Positions 1-6,249 of a stretch of DNA of 9,186 bases are shown here, in pieces. Below the pieces are notes generated by a model. That model saw only the letters and a program-made list of their open reading frames with translations, made no database searches and was not told the DNA's origin. Both the position numbers and the translations under genes were made by a program. The DNA comes from Hydrogenophaga sp. (GTDB lineage Bacteria; Pseudomonadota; Gammaproteobacteria; Burkholderiales; Burkholderiaceae_C): contig JAUXXN010000048.1 in assembly GCA_030684755.1 (NCBI GenBank), positions 1 to 9,186 on the forward strand, read 5' to 3'. The stretch's first letter is position 1, and each line of letters opens with the position of its first letter.

Positions 1-768
1 CGCGCCGCTGTGGGCATGGACGGTCTTCACCGGGCGCTGGCTGGCGTCAAACGGGCGACCCTGGCGGTCGGTCACCCAGTAGCGACCCAGCTGCAGGTCC
101 ACGAGGTCACCCTCTTCCAGGTAAACAATCTGATTGGTCACGCCGGCCAGGGCCATGGCGTCGCTGGCCAGAAAGTGCTCCGTGCCGTCTTCGCCCACGC
201 CCAGCACCAGCGGTGAGCCCGCGCGCGCGCCCACCACGCGATGTGGCTCGTCCTTGTGAAACACCGCCAGCGCATAAGCGCCGTGCAACTGGGCCACAGC
301 CGCTTGCAGGGCCACAAACACATCGCCGTCATACACCGAATCGATCAGATGGGCGATGACTTCGGTGTCGGTCTGGCTCTCGAACACATAGCCTTTGGCC
401 TGCAGGGCGGCGCGCAGTTCGTCGTGGTTTTCAATGATGCCGTTGTGCACCAGTGCCACGCGGCCAGCCGAGCCGTCGGTGGAGGTGTTGGCCGGGCCGT
501 GGCTGAAATGCGGGTGGGCGTTGTGAACCGCCGGGGCTCCGTGGGTGGCCCAGCGGGTGTGGGCAATGCCGATGCCGCTGGCGATGTGTTCGGTTTGCAC
601 CTGCTGCATCAGCTCGGCCACGCGGGCGGTGCTGCGGGCGCGCTTCAGACCACCGGTGTGCACGGCCACGCCGCACGAGTCGTAGCCACGGTATTCCAGC
701 CGCTGCAAACCTTGAACCAGTATGGGCACGATGTCACGCCCAGAAACCCCTGCCACGATGCCGCACAT
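1..768 (-). CDS. glmS: Glutamine--fructose-6-phosphate aminotransferase, N-terminal part (3' end outside window)
   Basis: This is the first 256 codons of glucosamine-6-phosphate synthase. The cytoplasmic enzyme makes glucosamine-6-P from fructose-6-P and glutamine, committing carbon to UDP-GlcNAc for peptidoglycan and LPS. The start is the ATG at 768-766, giving MCGIV with the catalytic Cys2 of class II glutamine amidotransferases exposed after Met removal. An AAGGAG Shine-Dalgarno lies at 775-780. Visible motifs are LEYRGYDS (about 24-31), HTRWATHG (70-77), HNGIIENH (108-115) and [13 protein letters not shown] residues after them, all standard for the glutaminase domain. The two SIS isomerase domains lie beyond the left edge. 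The gene diverges from the Lrp-type regulator at 904. The frame is open to base 1, and identity is close to certain from these motifs. Confidence 0.96.
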   Translation of the reverse strand, partial: MCGIVAGVSGRDIVPILVQGLQRLEYRGYDSCGVAVHTGGLKRARSTARVAELMQQVQTEHIASGIGIAHTRWATHGAPAVHNAHPHFSHGPANTSTDGSAGRVALVHNGIIENHDELRAALQAKGYVFESQTDTEVIAHLIDSVYDGDVFVALQAAVAQLHGAYALAVFHKDEPHRVVGARAGSPLVLGVGEDGTEHFLASDAMALAGVTNQIVYLEEGDLVDLQLGRYWVTDRQGRPFDASQRPVKTVHAHSGA

Positions 769-903
769 AGCCCACTCCTTGTTAAAAACGAGCCCCATGC
801 TAAACAGGGCAACAAGAAATTTGTGATCGATATGCGATGCCAAAGAACCGATTTATTTCATCGACCGAAAAAAATTGTGATTTGATTCAAAGACAATTCA
901 TTT
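769..903. promoter_or_regulatory. Divergent glmS / lrp-type regulatory region with nested dyads
   Basis: This 135-bp AT-rich gap must hold the start signals of both divergent genes. Just upstream of the regulator's ATG, AATTGT (873-878) and ACAATT (893-898) form an inverted pair. TTTGA-T-TCAAA (881-891) sits almost exactly at its centre. A weaker dyad, ACAA-N5-TTGT, lies at 812-824. TTGTGAT occurs at both 821-827 and 875-881, 54 bp apart, about five helical turns. Multiple phased dyads beside an Lrp-family gene suggest autoregulation and possibly co-control of glmS. I could not assign convincing -35/-10 boxes in either direction. Confidence 0.5.
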
Positions 904-1395
904 ATGGAAGAAATCAACATCGATGAAGCCGATTTGCGTTTGCTGGACTTGCTGCAAAACGACGCAGCACGCAGCAACCAGACACTTGCCGAGCTGGCCC
1001 ACCTGTCACCCCCCACCAGCCTGCGCCGCATCAAGCGGCTGCGCAGCCTGGGCCTGATCGAGCGCGAAGTGGCCCTGCTCAACCCCGACAAGCTGGCCCC
1101 GCTGCTGGGCCACGGACTGACCGCTCTGGTGGAAATTACGCTGGAGCGCCAAGGCGCCGAGCAGCTGGAGGCGTTTGAAGCCCACGTGGTGCCCGACCGG
1201 GCGGTACAACAGTGTTACCGCGTGAGCCCCGGGCCCGACTTCGTGCTGGTGGTTCACACCGCCGACATGCCAGCCTACCTGGCGCTGGCACAGCGGCTGT
1301 TCACCAGCAACGCCAACGTGCGCAATGTGAAGGCATTTTTCAGTCTGAAGCGGGCCAAATTCGACCCGCGCCTGCCGCTGGACAAGCCCGCTTGA
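904..1395 (+). CDS. Lrp/AsnC family transcriptional regulator
   Basis: The 163-residue length is typical for the Lrp/AsnC family. The N-terminus (about 7-55) is a helix-turn-helix: DLRLLDLLQND, then TLAELAHLSPPTSLRRIKRL and a GLIERE wing. Residues about 70-150 form the RAM ligand-binding and oligomerisation domain, with LVEITLE, QQCYRVSPGPDFVLVVHTAD and a VRNVKAFFSLKR strand close to the family's usual pattern. Such proteins assemble as dimers to octamers and wrap DNA in response to amino acids; the ligand cannot be read here. The ATG at 904 begins MEEINIDEAD, matching the usual family start, though no strong Shine-Dalgarno precedes it. It lies between glmU and glmS, which suggests a role in amino-sugar or nitrogen supply, but that is inference. 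Confidence 0.93.
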   Translation: MEEINIDEADLRLLDLLQNDAARSNQTLAELAHLSPPTSLRRIKRLRSLGLIEREVALLNPDKLAPLLGHGLTALVEITLERQGAEQLEAFEAHVVPDRAVQQCYRVSPGPDFVLVVHTADMPAYLALAQRLFTSNANVRNVKAFFSLKRAKFDPRLPLDKPA

Positions 1396-1398
1396 AGA

Positions 1399-1446
1399 GC
1401 CCCCAGCCCGGTCTTTCTTAAGCCTTCTCCTGCTGGGGGAGGGAGC
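1399..1446. repeat. Diverged palindromic repeat / candidate terminator between convergent lrp and glmU
   Basis: CCCCCAGC (1400-1407) and GCTGGGGG (1432-1439) are a perfect 8-bp inverted repeat around a 24-nt loop. They lie between the stop of the regulator and the stop of glmU. Read on the minus strand from 1446, the sequence starts GCTCCCTC, then C-rich, then GAGAAGGCT. It is recognisably related to the 40-bp repeat found twice inside the methyltransferase gene (6689-6728, 7918-7957), but with gaps and substitutions. There is no clean T-tract, so a terminator role for either gene is plausible but unproven. Confidence 0.5.
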
Positions 1447-1462
1447 GAAACCAAGGCAAACC

Positions 1463-2875
1463 TCAGCTTTTCTTCTTTTGCGGGCGCTGCCAGTTCTCTA
1501 GGTTGACCTGCTTGCCCCGCGCCACCGACAACGCGCCCGGGGGCGTGCTCTTGGTGATGGTGGAGCCGCCGCCCACCGTGCCGCCCGCGCCCAGGGTGAC
1601 GGGGGCCACCAGCACGCAGTTGCTGCCCACGTGCACATCGGCCTCAATCACGGTGCGGTGTTTGTTCGCGCCGTCGTAGTTGGCGGTGATGCTGCCCGCA
1701 CCGTAGTTCACGCGCTCGCCCACGTCGGCGTCGCCCAGGTAGGCCAAGTGGTTGGCCTTGGCGCCTGCGGCCAGGGTGGAATTTTTCACCTCAACAAAGT
1801 TGCCAATGTGCACTTCGGCGCCCAGCTTCGCGCCCGGGCGCAGGCGGGCAAACGGACCCACCAGCGCACCGGGGCCTACGCTGACACCGAGCTTTTCACC
1901 ATCAATGTGGGTGAACGGGTGGATCACCGCGCCCGCTTCAATGACCGCGTTGGCAATCACGCAGTTGGCGCCCACGCGCACGCCGTCGCCCAGCACAACG
2001 CGGCCTTCAAACACGCAGTTCACGTCAATTTCCACGTCTTGCCCGCACACCAGCGTGCCGCGCACATCCAGCCGCGCCGGGTCGGCCAGGCGGGTGCCTT
2101 GCACCATCAGCGTCTCGGCCACGCGCAATTGGTAGGCCCGCTCCAGCTCGGCGAGTTGCAGCGGGCTGTTCACGCCCGCCACCTGCACCGCGTCGTCGAT
2201 GCGGTGTGCCTGCACACTCACGCCATCGCCCACGGCGAACTTCACCACGTCGGTCAGGTAGTACTCGCCCTGGGCATTTTGGTTGTCCAGCCGCGCCAGC
2301 CAGCCCTTGAGCAGCCGGGTGGGCACGGCCATGATGCCGCTGTAAATTTCGGTGATAGCGCGTTGTGCCTCGCTGGCGTCTTTCTGCTCGACGATGGCCT
2401 GCACCGCGCCGCCCTCAGCACGCACGATGCGGCCATAGCCGGTGGGGTTGGGCATGTCCAGCGTCAGCAGCGCCAGGCGCTCGCCCGCACACAGGTCGAG
2501 CAAAGCTTGCAGGGTGTCGGACTGGGTCAAAGGCACGTCGCCCGAGAGCACCAGCGTCACGCCGTCGTCGGGCAGCGCAGGGGCCGCTTGCTGCACCGCG
2601 TGGCCGGTGCCCAGTTGCGGTTCTTGGCGCACGTATTTCAGCGCGGTGGCTGCAGCACCGGGCGCCGCCGCAGGTGCGCTCAGTCCGGCTTCGACCTGCT
2701 CGGCGCCGTGGCCGGTGATCACCACCACCGAACGGGCCGATAACCGTGCGGCACAGTCGATGACATGCTGCGCCAATGCGCGTCCGCCCAAACGGTGCAA
2801 CACTTTAGGCCGCAAGCTTTTCATGCGCGTGCCCTTGCCCGCTGCCATCACCACCACATCCACTTGGAACGACAT
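1463..2875 (-). CDS. glmU: Bifunctional GlcNAc-1-P uridylyltransferase / GlcN-1-P N-acetyltransferase
   Basis: The 470-residue cytoplasmic enzyme acetylates GlcN-1-P with acetyl-CoA and then transfers UMP from UTP to give UDP-GlcNAc. The N-terminal pyrophosphorylase domain shows MAAGKGTRMKS and PKVLH (10-27), QEPQLGTGHAV (84-94), the metal-binding SGDVPL (111-116) and EQKDA (163-167). The C-terminal left-handed beta-helix shows IGNFVEVKN and NHLAYLGD (375-382, His376 being the likely catalytic base) and NYGAGSITANYDG. The start at 2875 gives MSFQVDVVVMAAG; longer in-frame starts upstream lack homologous sequence. AGAGG lies just upstream. An Ala/Pro-rich loop near 67-79 and a C-terminal QKKKS tail account for the extra length over E. 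coli GlmU (456 residues). It converges on the Lrp-type gene and is head-to-head with the lipoprotein gene. Confidence 0.96.
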   Translation of the reverse strand: MSFQVDVVVMAAGKGTRMKSLRPKVLHRLGGRALAQHVIDCAARLSARSVVVITGHGAEQVEAGLSAPAAAPGAAATALKYVRQEPQLGTGHAVQQAAPALPDDGVTLVLSGDVPLTQSDTLQALLDLCAGERLALLTLDMPNPTGYGRIVRAEGGAVQAIVEQKDASEAQRAITEIYSGIMAVPTRLLKGWLARLDNQNAQGEYYLTDVVKFAVGDGVSVQAHRIDDAVQVAGVNSPLQLAELERAYQLRVAETLMVQGTRLADPARLDVRGTLVCGQDVEIDVNCVFEGRVVLGDGVRVGANCVIANAVIEAGAVIHPFTHIDGEKLGVSVGPGALVGPFARLRPGAKLGAEVHIGNFVEVKNSTLAAGAKANHLAYLGDADVGERVNYGAGSITANYDGANKHRTVIEADVHVGSNCVLVAPVTLGAGGTVGGGSTITKSTPPGALSVARGKQVNLENWQRPQKKKS

Positions 2876-2897
2876 GAACACCTCTGCTGAGCCCCTT

Positions 2898-2902
2898 AGG
2901 AG
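2898..2902 (+). promoter_or_regulatory. Shine-Dalgarno AGGAG favouring a TTG start for the lipoprotein
   Basis: AGGAG is followed by a 7-nt spacer and then TTG at 2910-2912. The in-frame ATG at 2874 has no comparable ribosome site and would put 37 residues before the lipobox Cys, long for a signal peptide. The TTG start gives a normal 25-residue signal peptide. Confidence 0.6.
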
Positions 2903-2909
2903 CCTTTGG

Positions 2910-3785
2910 TTGATTGATACAAAGATTATCGCCCGCCGCTTTGGGCTGGCCCTGATGCTGCTGACCGCCCTCACGCTGAGCGCCTGCAGCACCACCCGGC
3001 TGGCCTACAACCAGGCTCCCAACCTGCTCTATTGGTGGCTGGACGGCTACATGGATTTCACGTCAGAACAGTCGCCCCAGGCGCGCCAAGACATAGACAC
3101 CTTTCTGGCCTGGCACCGCAGCAACGAACTGACCACCTACGCCCGCCAGTTGCAAGAGTGGCAGGCAATGGCCACCCAAGACATGAGCGCAACCCAGGCC
3201 TGCGCACAATTTGAAGCTGTGCGCGCCGCCGTGCAGCGCGCCAGCGAACGCGGCCTGGAGCCGCTTACCCGTTTGGGGCAGCAGCTGAACCCAGCGCAAG
3301 TGGCGCATCTGCAGCGCCACCACGACAAGCGCAACGATTCGTTTGAGAAAGAATATTTACGTGGCAGCCCCGAAGAGCGGCTGAACCGGCGGGTAGACCA
3401 GGCCGTGAGCCGCAGCGAAACCCTGTACGGACGCCTGAGCCCCGCCCAACGCGAGCTGGTGCGCAAGGGCCTGCAACAGTCGCCCTGGGACCCCCAAACA
3501 GCCTTGCGCGAGCGCCTGCGCCGCCAGAGCGAGCTGCTGCAGACCCTGCAAACCCTGCAAAACAGCTCGAATGTCAACGCACTGAACGCCAGCCGCAGCC
3601 ACCTCACCCGCGTGCTTCAAACCCCCACGGCCGGCTACAACGCCAACAGCCAGGCGTTGGTTCAACACGGCTGCGCCCAGTTTGCCGCGCTGCACAACAC
3701 CACCACCGCCGAGCAGCGCGCCAACGCCGTGCGCGTGCTCAAGGGCTACGAAGACGACATGCGGGCGCTGGCCGCGCAGCGCTGA
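2910..3785 (+). CDS. DUF6279-type lipoprotein
   Basis: From the TTG start this is a 291-residue exported lipoprotein. Residues 1-25 form a type II signal peptide: basic KIIARR, a hydrophobic FGLALMLLTALTL core, then lipobox LSAC with Cys26 as the lipidation site. Next comes TTRLAYNQAPNLLYWWLDGYMDF, which I recognise as the start of the DUF6279 family, then an Arg/Gln/Leu-rich largely alpha-helical body with no membrane segment. Its function is unknown to me; the family is usually annotated only as a lipoprotein. If the ATG at 2874 is used instead, the product has 303 residues and its start codon overlaps that of glmU on the other strand. The gene ends 12 bp from the convergent permease gene. 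Confidence 0.85.
   Translation: MIDTKIIARRFGLALMLLTALTLSACSTTRLAYNQAPNLLYWWLDGYMDFTSEQSPQARQDIDTFLAWHRSNELTTYARQLQEWQAMATQDMSATQACAQFEAVRAAVQRASERGLEPLTRLGQQLNPAQVAHLQRHHDKRNDSFEKEYLRGSPEERLNRRVDQAVSRSETLYGRLSPAQRELVRKGLQQSPWDPQTALRERLRRQSELLQTLQTLQNSSNVNALNASRSHLTRVLQTPTAGYNANSQALVQHGCAQFAALHNTTTAEQRANAVRVLKGYEDDMRALAAQR
2925..2930 (-). promoter_or_regulatory. Possible -10 element of glmU
   Basis: GATAAT on the minus strand sits about 50 bp upstream of the glmU ATG, in a short AT-rich patch (2906-2931) inside the 5' end of the lipoprotein gene. No good -35 hexamer is present at 16-18 bp, so the call is weak. Confidence 0.25.
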
Positions 3786-3802
3786 AGCGGCGGGGCTTCA
3801 GC
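3781..3802. terminator. Hairpin spanning both convergent stop codons
   Basis: GCTGAAGC (3781-3788) and GCTTCAGC (3795-3802) form a perfect 8-bp stem with a 6-nt loop. The lipoprotein TGA is in the left arm and the permease TGA (minus strand) in the right arm. No T-tract follows on either side. It could act as a shared bidirectional 3' end or RNA-stability hairpin. Confidence 0.45.
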
Positions 3803-5072
3803 CCAGCCAGCGCACCCAGCCCCACACCACCGCGAGCGAACCCAGCGTGACCGGAATACCGGTCAGCGCGTGCTGCTTCCAGTCGATGGCAATGTCCTGT
3901 TTGGCGGCCAGGTCCACCACGATCAGGTTGGCTATGGAGCCCACCAGCAGCAGGTTGCCAGCAAAGGTGCTCACCAGCGCCAGCAACACCCCGGCCTCTT
4001 GCGCGTTGCTGCCCAGGTGCGGCAGCAGCAGCATGACCGCCGGCACATTCGACACCAGGTTGGACAGCGCCACGCCCACCACCAGCAGCGGCCCCGGGTC
4101 GGCAAGGGCCACGCCCTGCGCGGCCAGCCAGGCCACCGCTTGCGCTGCCAGACCGGTGCCCTCAAACGCATGGTTCACCACAAACAGGCCCATGAACAAC
4201 AGCAGCAGTTGCCAGTCCACAAATCCCATGACGTGTGACGAATGCAGCCGACGGCTGAGCAACAACACGCCAGCGCCCACCAGCGCGGCCACGTCGCGCG
4301 GCCAGTCGGTGAACAGAAACACCAGCAACAAAACCCCAGCCACGGTCAGGCCCTTGGTGGTTTGCCAGCGGTCAAACGCGGGCGCGTCGTCCAGCGGCAC
4401 ATTCACCGCCACGGGCTGAGCCAGCTCGTGCGCACCGCTGTTGGAGCCCGGCCCGTAGGCCAGCCACAGCCACAGCAGCCCCAGGCTCAACACCACCGGC
4501 CCCAGCGCCTGGCGCACATAGCCGCCAAACGGCAGTTGCAACACCGAGCCAATGAGCATGTTTTGCGGGTTGCCAATGAGCGTGGCGGCCGAACCGATGT
4601 TGGCCGCACAGGCCAGCCCAATGAGAAACGGCACCGGGTTCAGCCCGCGCTGCAAACACAGCCGCGCCACCACCGGCGTCATGGCCAGACAAACGATGTC
4701 GTTGGAAAAAATGGCCGACAACCCACCCGCCACCGCAATCAGCGCCGCCAGCAAACCCCGGCGCGACAACGGCAAACCGCCCACCCGGCGCGTCACCTCG
4801 GTGTAAAACCCGCCCAGCCGCATTTGCGCCGAGACCACCATGAACGCAAACAGCAGCACGATGGTGGGCAGGTCCACCGCCCGCGCGGCATCTTCCAGCG
4901 GCATCCCGGTGAGCGCAATCACCGCAATGGCGCCCAACAGCGCCACGCCCGAGCGGTCCAGCTTCAAGCGCGGCAAGCCACCCAGAAACATGCCGAGGTA
5001 GACCGTGGCGAAAACGGCCACGACGGTCCAGTCCAGCGCGTTGTGGCCCAGCACATTGGGCAATTCAGGCAT
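3798..5072 (-). CDS. SLC13/ArsB-like anion permease
   Basis: This is a 424-residue polytopic inner-membrane protein with roughly 10-12 hydrophobic segments, of the ion-transporter superfamily that includes SLC13/DASS, ArsB and NhaD-like carriers. The internal two-fold repeat is visible. SNDIVCLAMTPVV (123-135) with ANIGSAATLIGNPQN (157-171) corresponds to SNLVSNVPAVMLL (337-349) with AGNLLLVGSIANLIV (371-385). These are the Ser-Asn/Thr-Pro-type hairpin motifs of the superfamily. The substrate cannot be assigned; dicarboxylate, sulfate, arsenite or Na+/H+ exchange all remain possible. The start at 5072 gives MPELPNVLGHNALDW before the first segment, and no strong Shine-Dalgarno is visible. The gene follows the HEPN gene in the same direction and may be cotranscribed with it, although the 69-bp gap looks like a boundary. 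Confidence 0.87.
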   Translation of the reverse strand: MPELPNVLGHNALDWTVVAVFATVYLGMFLGGLPRLKLDRSGVALLGAIAVIALTGMPLEDAARAVDLPTIVLLFAFMVVSAQMRLGGFYTEVTRRVGGLPLSRRGLLAALIAVAGGLSAIFSNDIVCLAMTPVVARLCLQRGLNPVPFLIGLACAANIGSAATLIGNPQNMLIGSVLQLPFGGYVRQALGPVVLSLGLLWLWLAYGPGSNSGAHELAQPVAVNVPLDDAPAFDRWQTTKGLTVAGVLLLVFLFTDWPRDVAALVGAGVLLLSRRLHSSHVMGFVDWQLLLLFMGLFVVNHAFEGTGLAAQAVAWLAAQGVALADPGPLLVVGVALSNLVSNVPAVMLLLPHLGSNAQEAGVLLALVSTFAGNLLLVGSIANLIVVDLAAKQDIAIDWKQHALTGIPVTLGSLAVVWGWVRWLG

Positions 5073-5145
5073 GTTGCGTGGAGATGGGTTGCAGGTTCAG
5101 CGCCAGCAAACGCACGAAAAACTGACCATCAACGCCGCTTTTCAT
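5065..5145 (-). pseudogene. 26-codon ORF resembling the methyltransferase C-terminus (possible remnant)
   Basis: An ATG at 5145-5143 overlaps the HEPN stop (ATGA). The short frame ends in a TGA inside the first bases of the permease gene. Its product contains VRLLALNLQ, close to ARLLSLNLA at the C-terminus of the methyltransferase at 6250. The underlying 21 bases (5092-5112 versus 6271-6291) match at 19 positions, in the same orientation and reading frame. It may be the decayed tail of a related methyltransferase gene or a duplication made when the HEPN/MNT cassette arrived. Expression as a peptide is not supported by anything else seen. Confidence 0.25.
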
Positions 5146-5606
5146 GGCGCAAGCCCCTGCTTCACCAGGGCAGCTTTCTCTCTTTTGAACCAGCGTCCCA
5201 CGTCGTCCAGAAACGGCGACACCCAGGCAATGGCTTCTCCGAGCTCCTCAGGCTCCACGTTGAAGCCTGCGCGGTATTTGCGGTTGCGCCAGTCGCGCAA
5301 GGTGTCCAACTCGTCCAACCGGGACTGAGACAACCCAATGGCAGCGGCCGTGCCTTCCAGCGCCACCTGGTGGTGGCCCTTATCGCTGGTGGCGCGCCAA
5401 CCCTCTGCACAGGCCACGGCCAAGCAAGCCATCAGCACGGCGTCCCACGCGGCATCCATGCGTGTGTTGGCAGAAATCACGGTCTGCTGTGCGTCAGTCA
5501 GCTTCACGCTGGCCTGTCGCAGCCAATGCATTGCATCGCGCCCATTGGCTGGTTGTGGCTTCAGCGGCGCTCCCGGCTCAGCCGCCAGCGTTCGAAAGGA
5601 TCGCAT
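5142..5606 (-). CDS. HEPN-domain protein (putative toxin-like partner of the MNT protein)
   Basis: This small, helical 154-residue protein is encoded directly after the MNT gene and overlaps it by 29 bp; the overlap implies translational coupling. GGAG lies 8 nt before the ATG. Residues about 20-75 (MHWLRQASVKLTDAQQ, then AAWDAVLMACLAVACAEGW) and 78-145 fit the HEPN four-helix pattern. Many HEPN partners of MNT proteins are RNases with RX4-6H, and HepT toxins have RX4HXY. Here the corresponding stretch is R104-D-W-R-N-R109-K-Y111: Arg and Tyr are kept and the catalytic His is replaced by Arg. It may lack RNase activity or belong to a HEPN branch with an RN-xx-Y signature. The pairing with an MNT gene is the strongest support; the domain call itself is from pattern recognition. 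Confidence 0.72.
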   Translation of the reverse strand: MRSFRTLAAEPGAPLKPQPANGRDAMHWLRQASVKLTDAQQTVISANTRMDAAWDAVLMACLAVACAEGWRATSDKGHHQVALEGTAAAIGLSQSRLDELDTLRDWRNRKYRAGFNVEPEELGEAIAWVSPFLDDVGRWFKREKAALVKQGLAP

Positions 5607-6177
5607 TTTCTAAACTCCCCAACAAGGCGATTCGCGGGCCCTGCACGATGTCCTGTGCAAACCCCTCTCCTGCGCGAACCTGTTCCATGAAAGCCTCGAT
5701 GGTACTGGCCGTGGCATGCACCGCGCGGCCCAGCATCCGCCCCGCCGGTTTGAGCGCGGCATTGACCTTCAGCTCAGATGCACTGCCCAGCACCAACACA
5801 TCCACATCGCTGTCCGCGCCCGCTTCACCCCGCGCCACCGACCCAAACACCAGCGCCACCGCCACCCCAGGGACGGGCGCCAGCGCATCCTTCAGCGTGC
5901 TCACCAACGCACTGTCTTGCTGCATCAGCGCCACCAGGGGCGCCAAGGCTGGGTCGGCACTGGCGTGGTAGCGGGGCAAGCCGTCTTGCTGGCGGCGCGT
6001 CACCAGACCAGATGCCACCCAACGCTTGAGCAACTTGGCCACACCGCCCGGGTCGATACCAGCCTCTGCCGCCAGCTCGCGCTGCCCAAACCCCCTGCCC
6101 GGCTCAGCAAACAAGGCTCGCAAGGCACGAAAACGGACCACACTGCCAAAGATTTCGACCATCTGTGCTTCATTCAT
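5578..6177 (-). CDS. Winged-helix / minimal nucleotidyltransferase (MNT) fusion protein
   Basis: This 199-residue protein has two parts. Residues about 8-75 look like a winged helix: VVRFRALRALF, GQRELAAEAGIDPGGVAKLLKRW, then a GLVTRRQQDGLPRYHA wing. Residues about 88-195 are a pol-beta-type nucleotidyltransferase with the exact GSX10DXD signature (Gly112-Ser113, Asp124, Asp126) in FGSVARGEAGADSDVDVLVLG. In HEPN/MNT systems such proteins are antitoxins, and some AMPylate a Tyr of the HEPN partner. The fused HTH suggests this one also represses its own promoter, matching the three dyad repeats upstream. The start is the ATG at 6177; no Shine-Dalgarno is visible. ATG at 6162 (Met6) is an alternative. 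It lies 72 bp downstream of the methyltransferase and overlaps the HEPN gene. Confidence 0.85.
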   Translation of the reverse strand: MNEAQMVEIFGSVVRFRALRALFAEPGRGFGQRELAAEAGIDPGGVAKLLKRWVASGLVTRRQQDGLPRYHASADPALAPLVALMQQDSALVSTLKDALAPVPGVAVALVFGSVARGEAGADSDVDVLVLGSASELKVNAALKPAGRMLGRAVHATASTIEAFMEQVRAGEGFAQDIVQGPRIALLGSLENAILSNAGG

Positions 6178-6186
6178 GGAGGAATT

Positions 6187-6246
6187 GTAGCCAGACAGAC
6201 TACATCGTAGTCATTTCGACCACAACGTAGTCAAAAACACCACATG
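6187..6246. repeat. Three tandem 20-bp dyad iterons, probable MNT/HEPN operator
   Basis: Units begin at 6187, 6207 and 6227. Each starts GTAG(C/T)CA and ends near AC(T/C)ACA, with a variable middle; pairwise identity is 13-14 of 20. Most units contain a dyad GTAGTC-N5-GACNAC. A second, tighter dyad, GACTAC-ATC-GTAGTC, spans 6198-6212 across the unit 1/2 junction. The array nearly fills the gap between the methyltransferase stop and the MNT start. The 20-bp period places the copies on one face of the helix, as expected for cooperative binding by a winged-helix protein. Confidence 0.65.
6204..6234 (-). promoter_or_regulatory. Candidate promoter of the MNT/HEPN cassette
   Basis: On the minus strand TTGACT (6234-6229) is a good -35, and TACGAT (6209-6204) follows after 19 bp as a fair -10. 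Both lie inside the iteron array, so a bound repressor would block polymerase. The predicted RNA start near 6197 leaves only about 20 nt before the MNT ATG, consistent with the missing Shine-Dalgarno. The 19-bp spacing is longer than ideal. Confidence 0.45.
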
Positions 6247-6249
6247 CAT

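Noticed and set aside
241..885. 214-residue plus-strand open frame
   Set aside because: It is antisense to glmS, whose motifs are unmistakable, and its composition is that of a shadow frame in GC-rich DNA.
1631..2743. 370-residue plus-strand open frame rich in His, Gln and Val
   Set aside because: It lies wholly antisense to glmU and has no recognisable domain.
2876..2995. 40-codon N-terminal extension of glmU
   Set aside because: It is antisense to the lipoprotein signal peptide and unlike any GlmU start; MSFQVDVVVMAAG is the normal beginning.
5065..5145. Genuine 26-residue peptide gene
   Set aside because: There is no conservation evidence, and the overlap with flanking start and stop codons can arise by chance. 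It is kept only as a possible remnant.
4242..5690. 482-residue plus-strand open frame rich in Arg, Gln and His
   Set aside because: It is antisense to the permease and HEPN genes. The composition is typical of reversed hydrophobic coding sequence.
6187..6246. CRISPR array or plasmid-type origin iterons
   Set aside because: The units are contiguous with no spacers, there are only three, no rep or cas gene is present, and they overlap a promoter.
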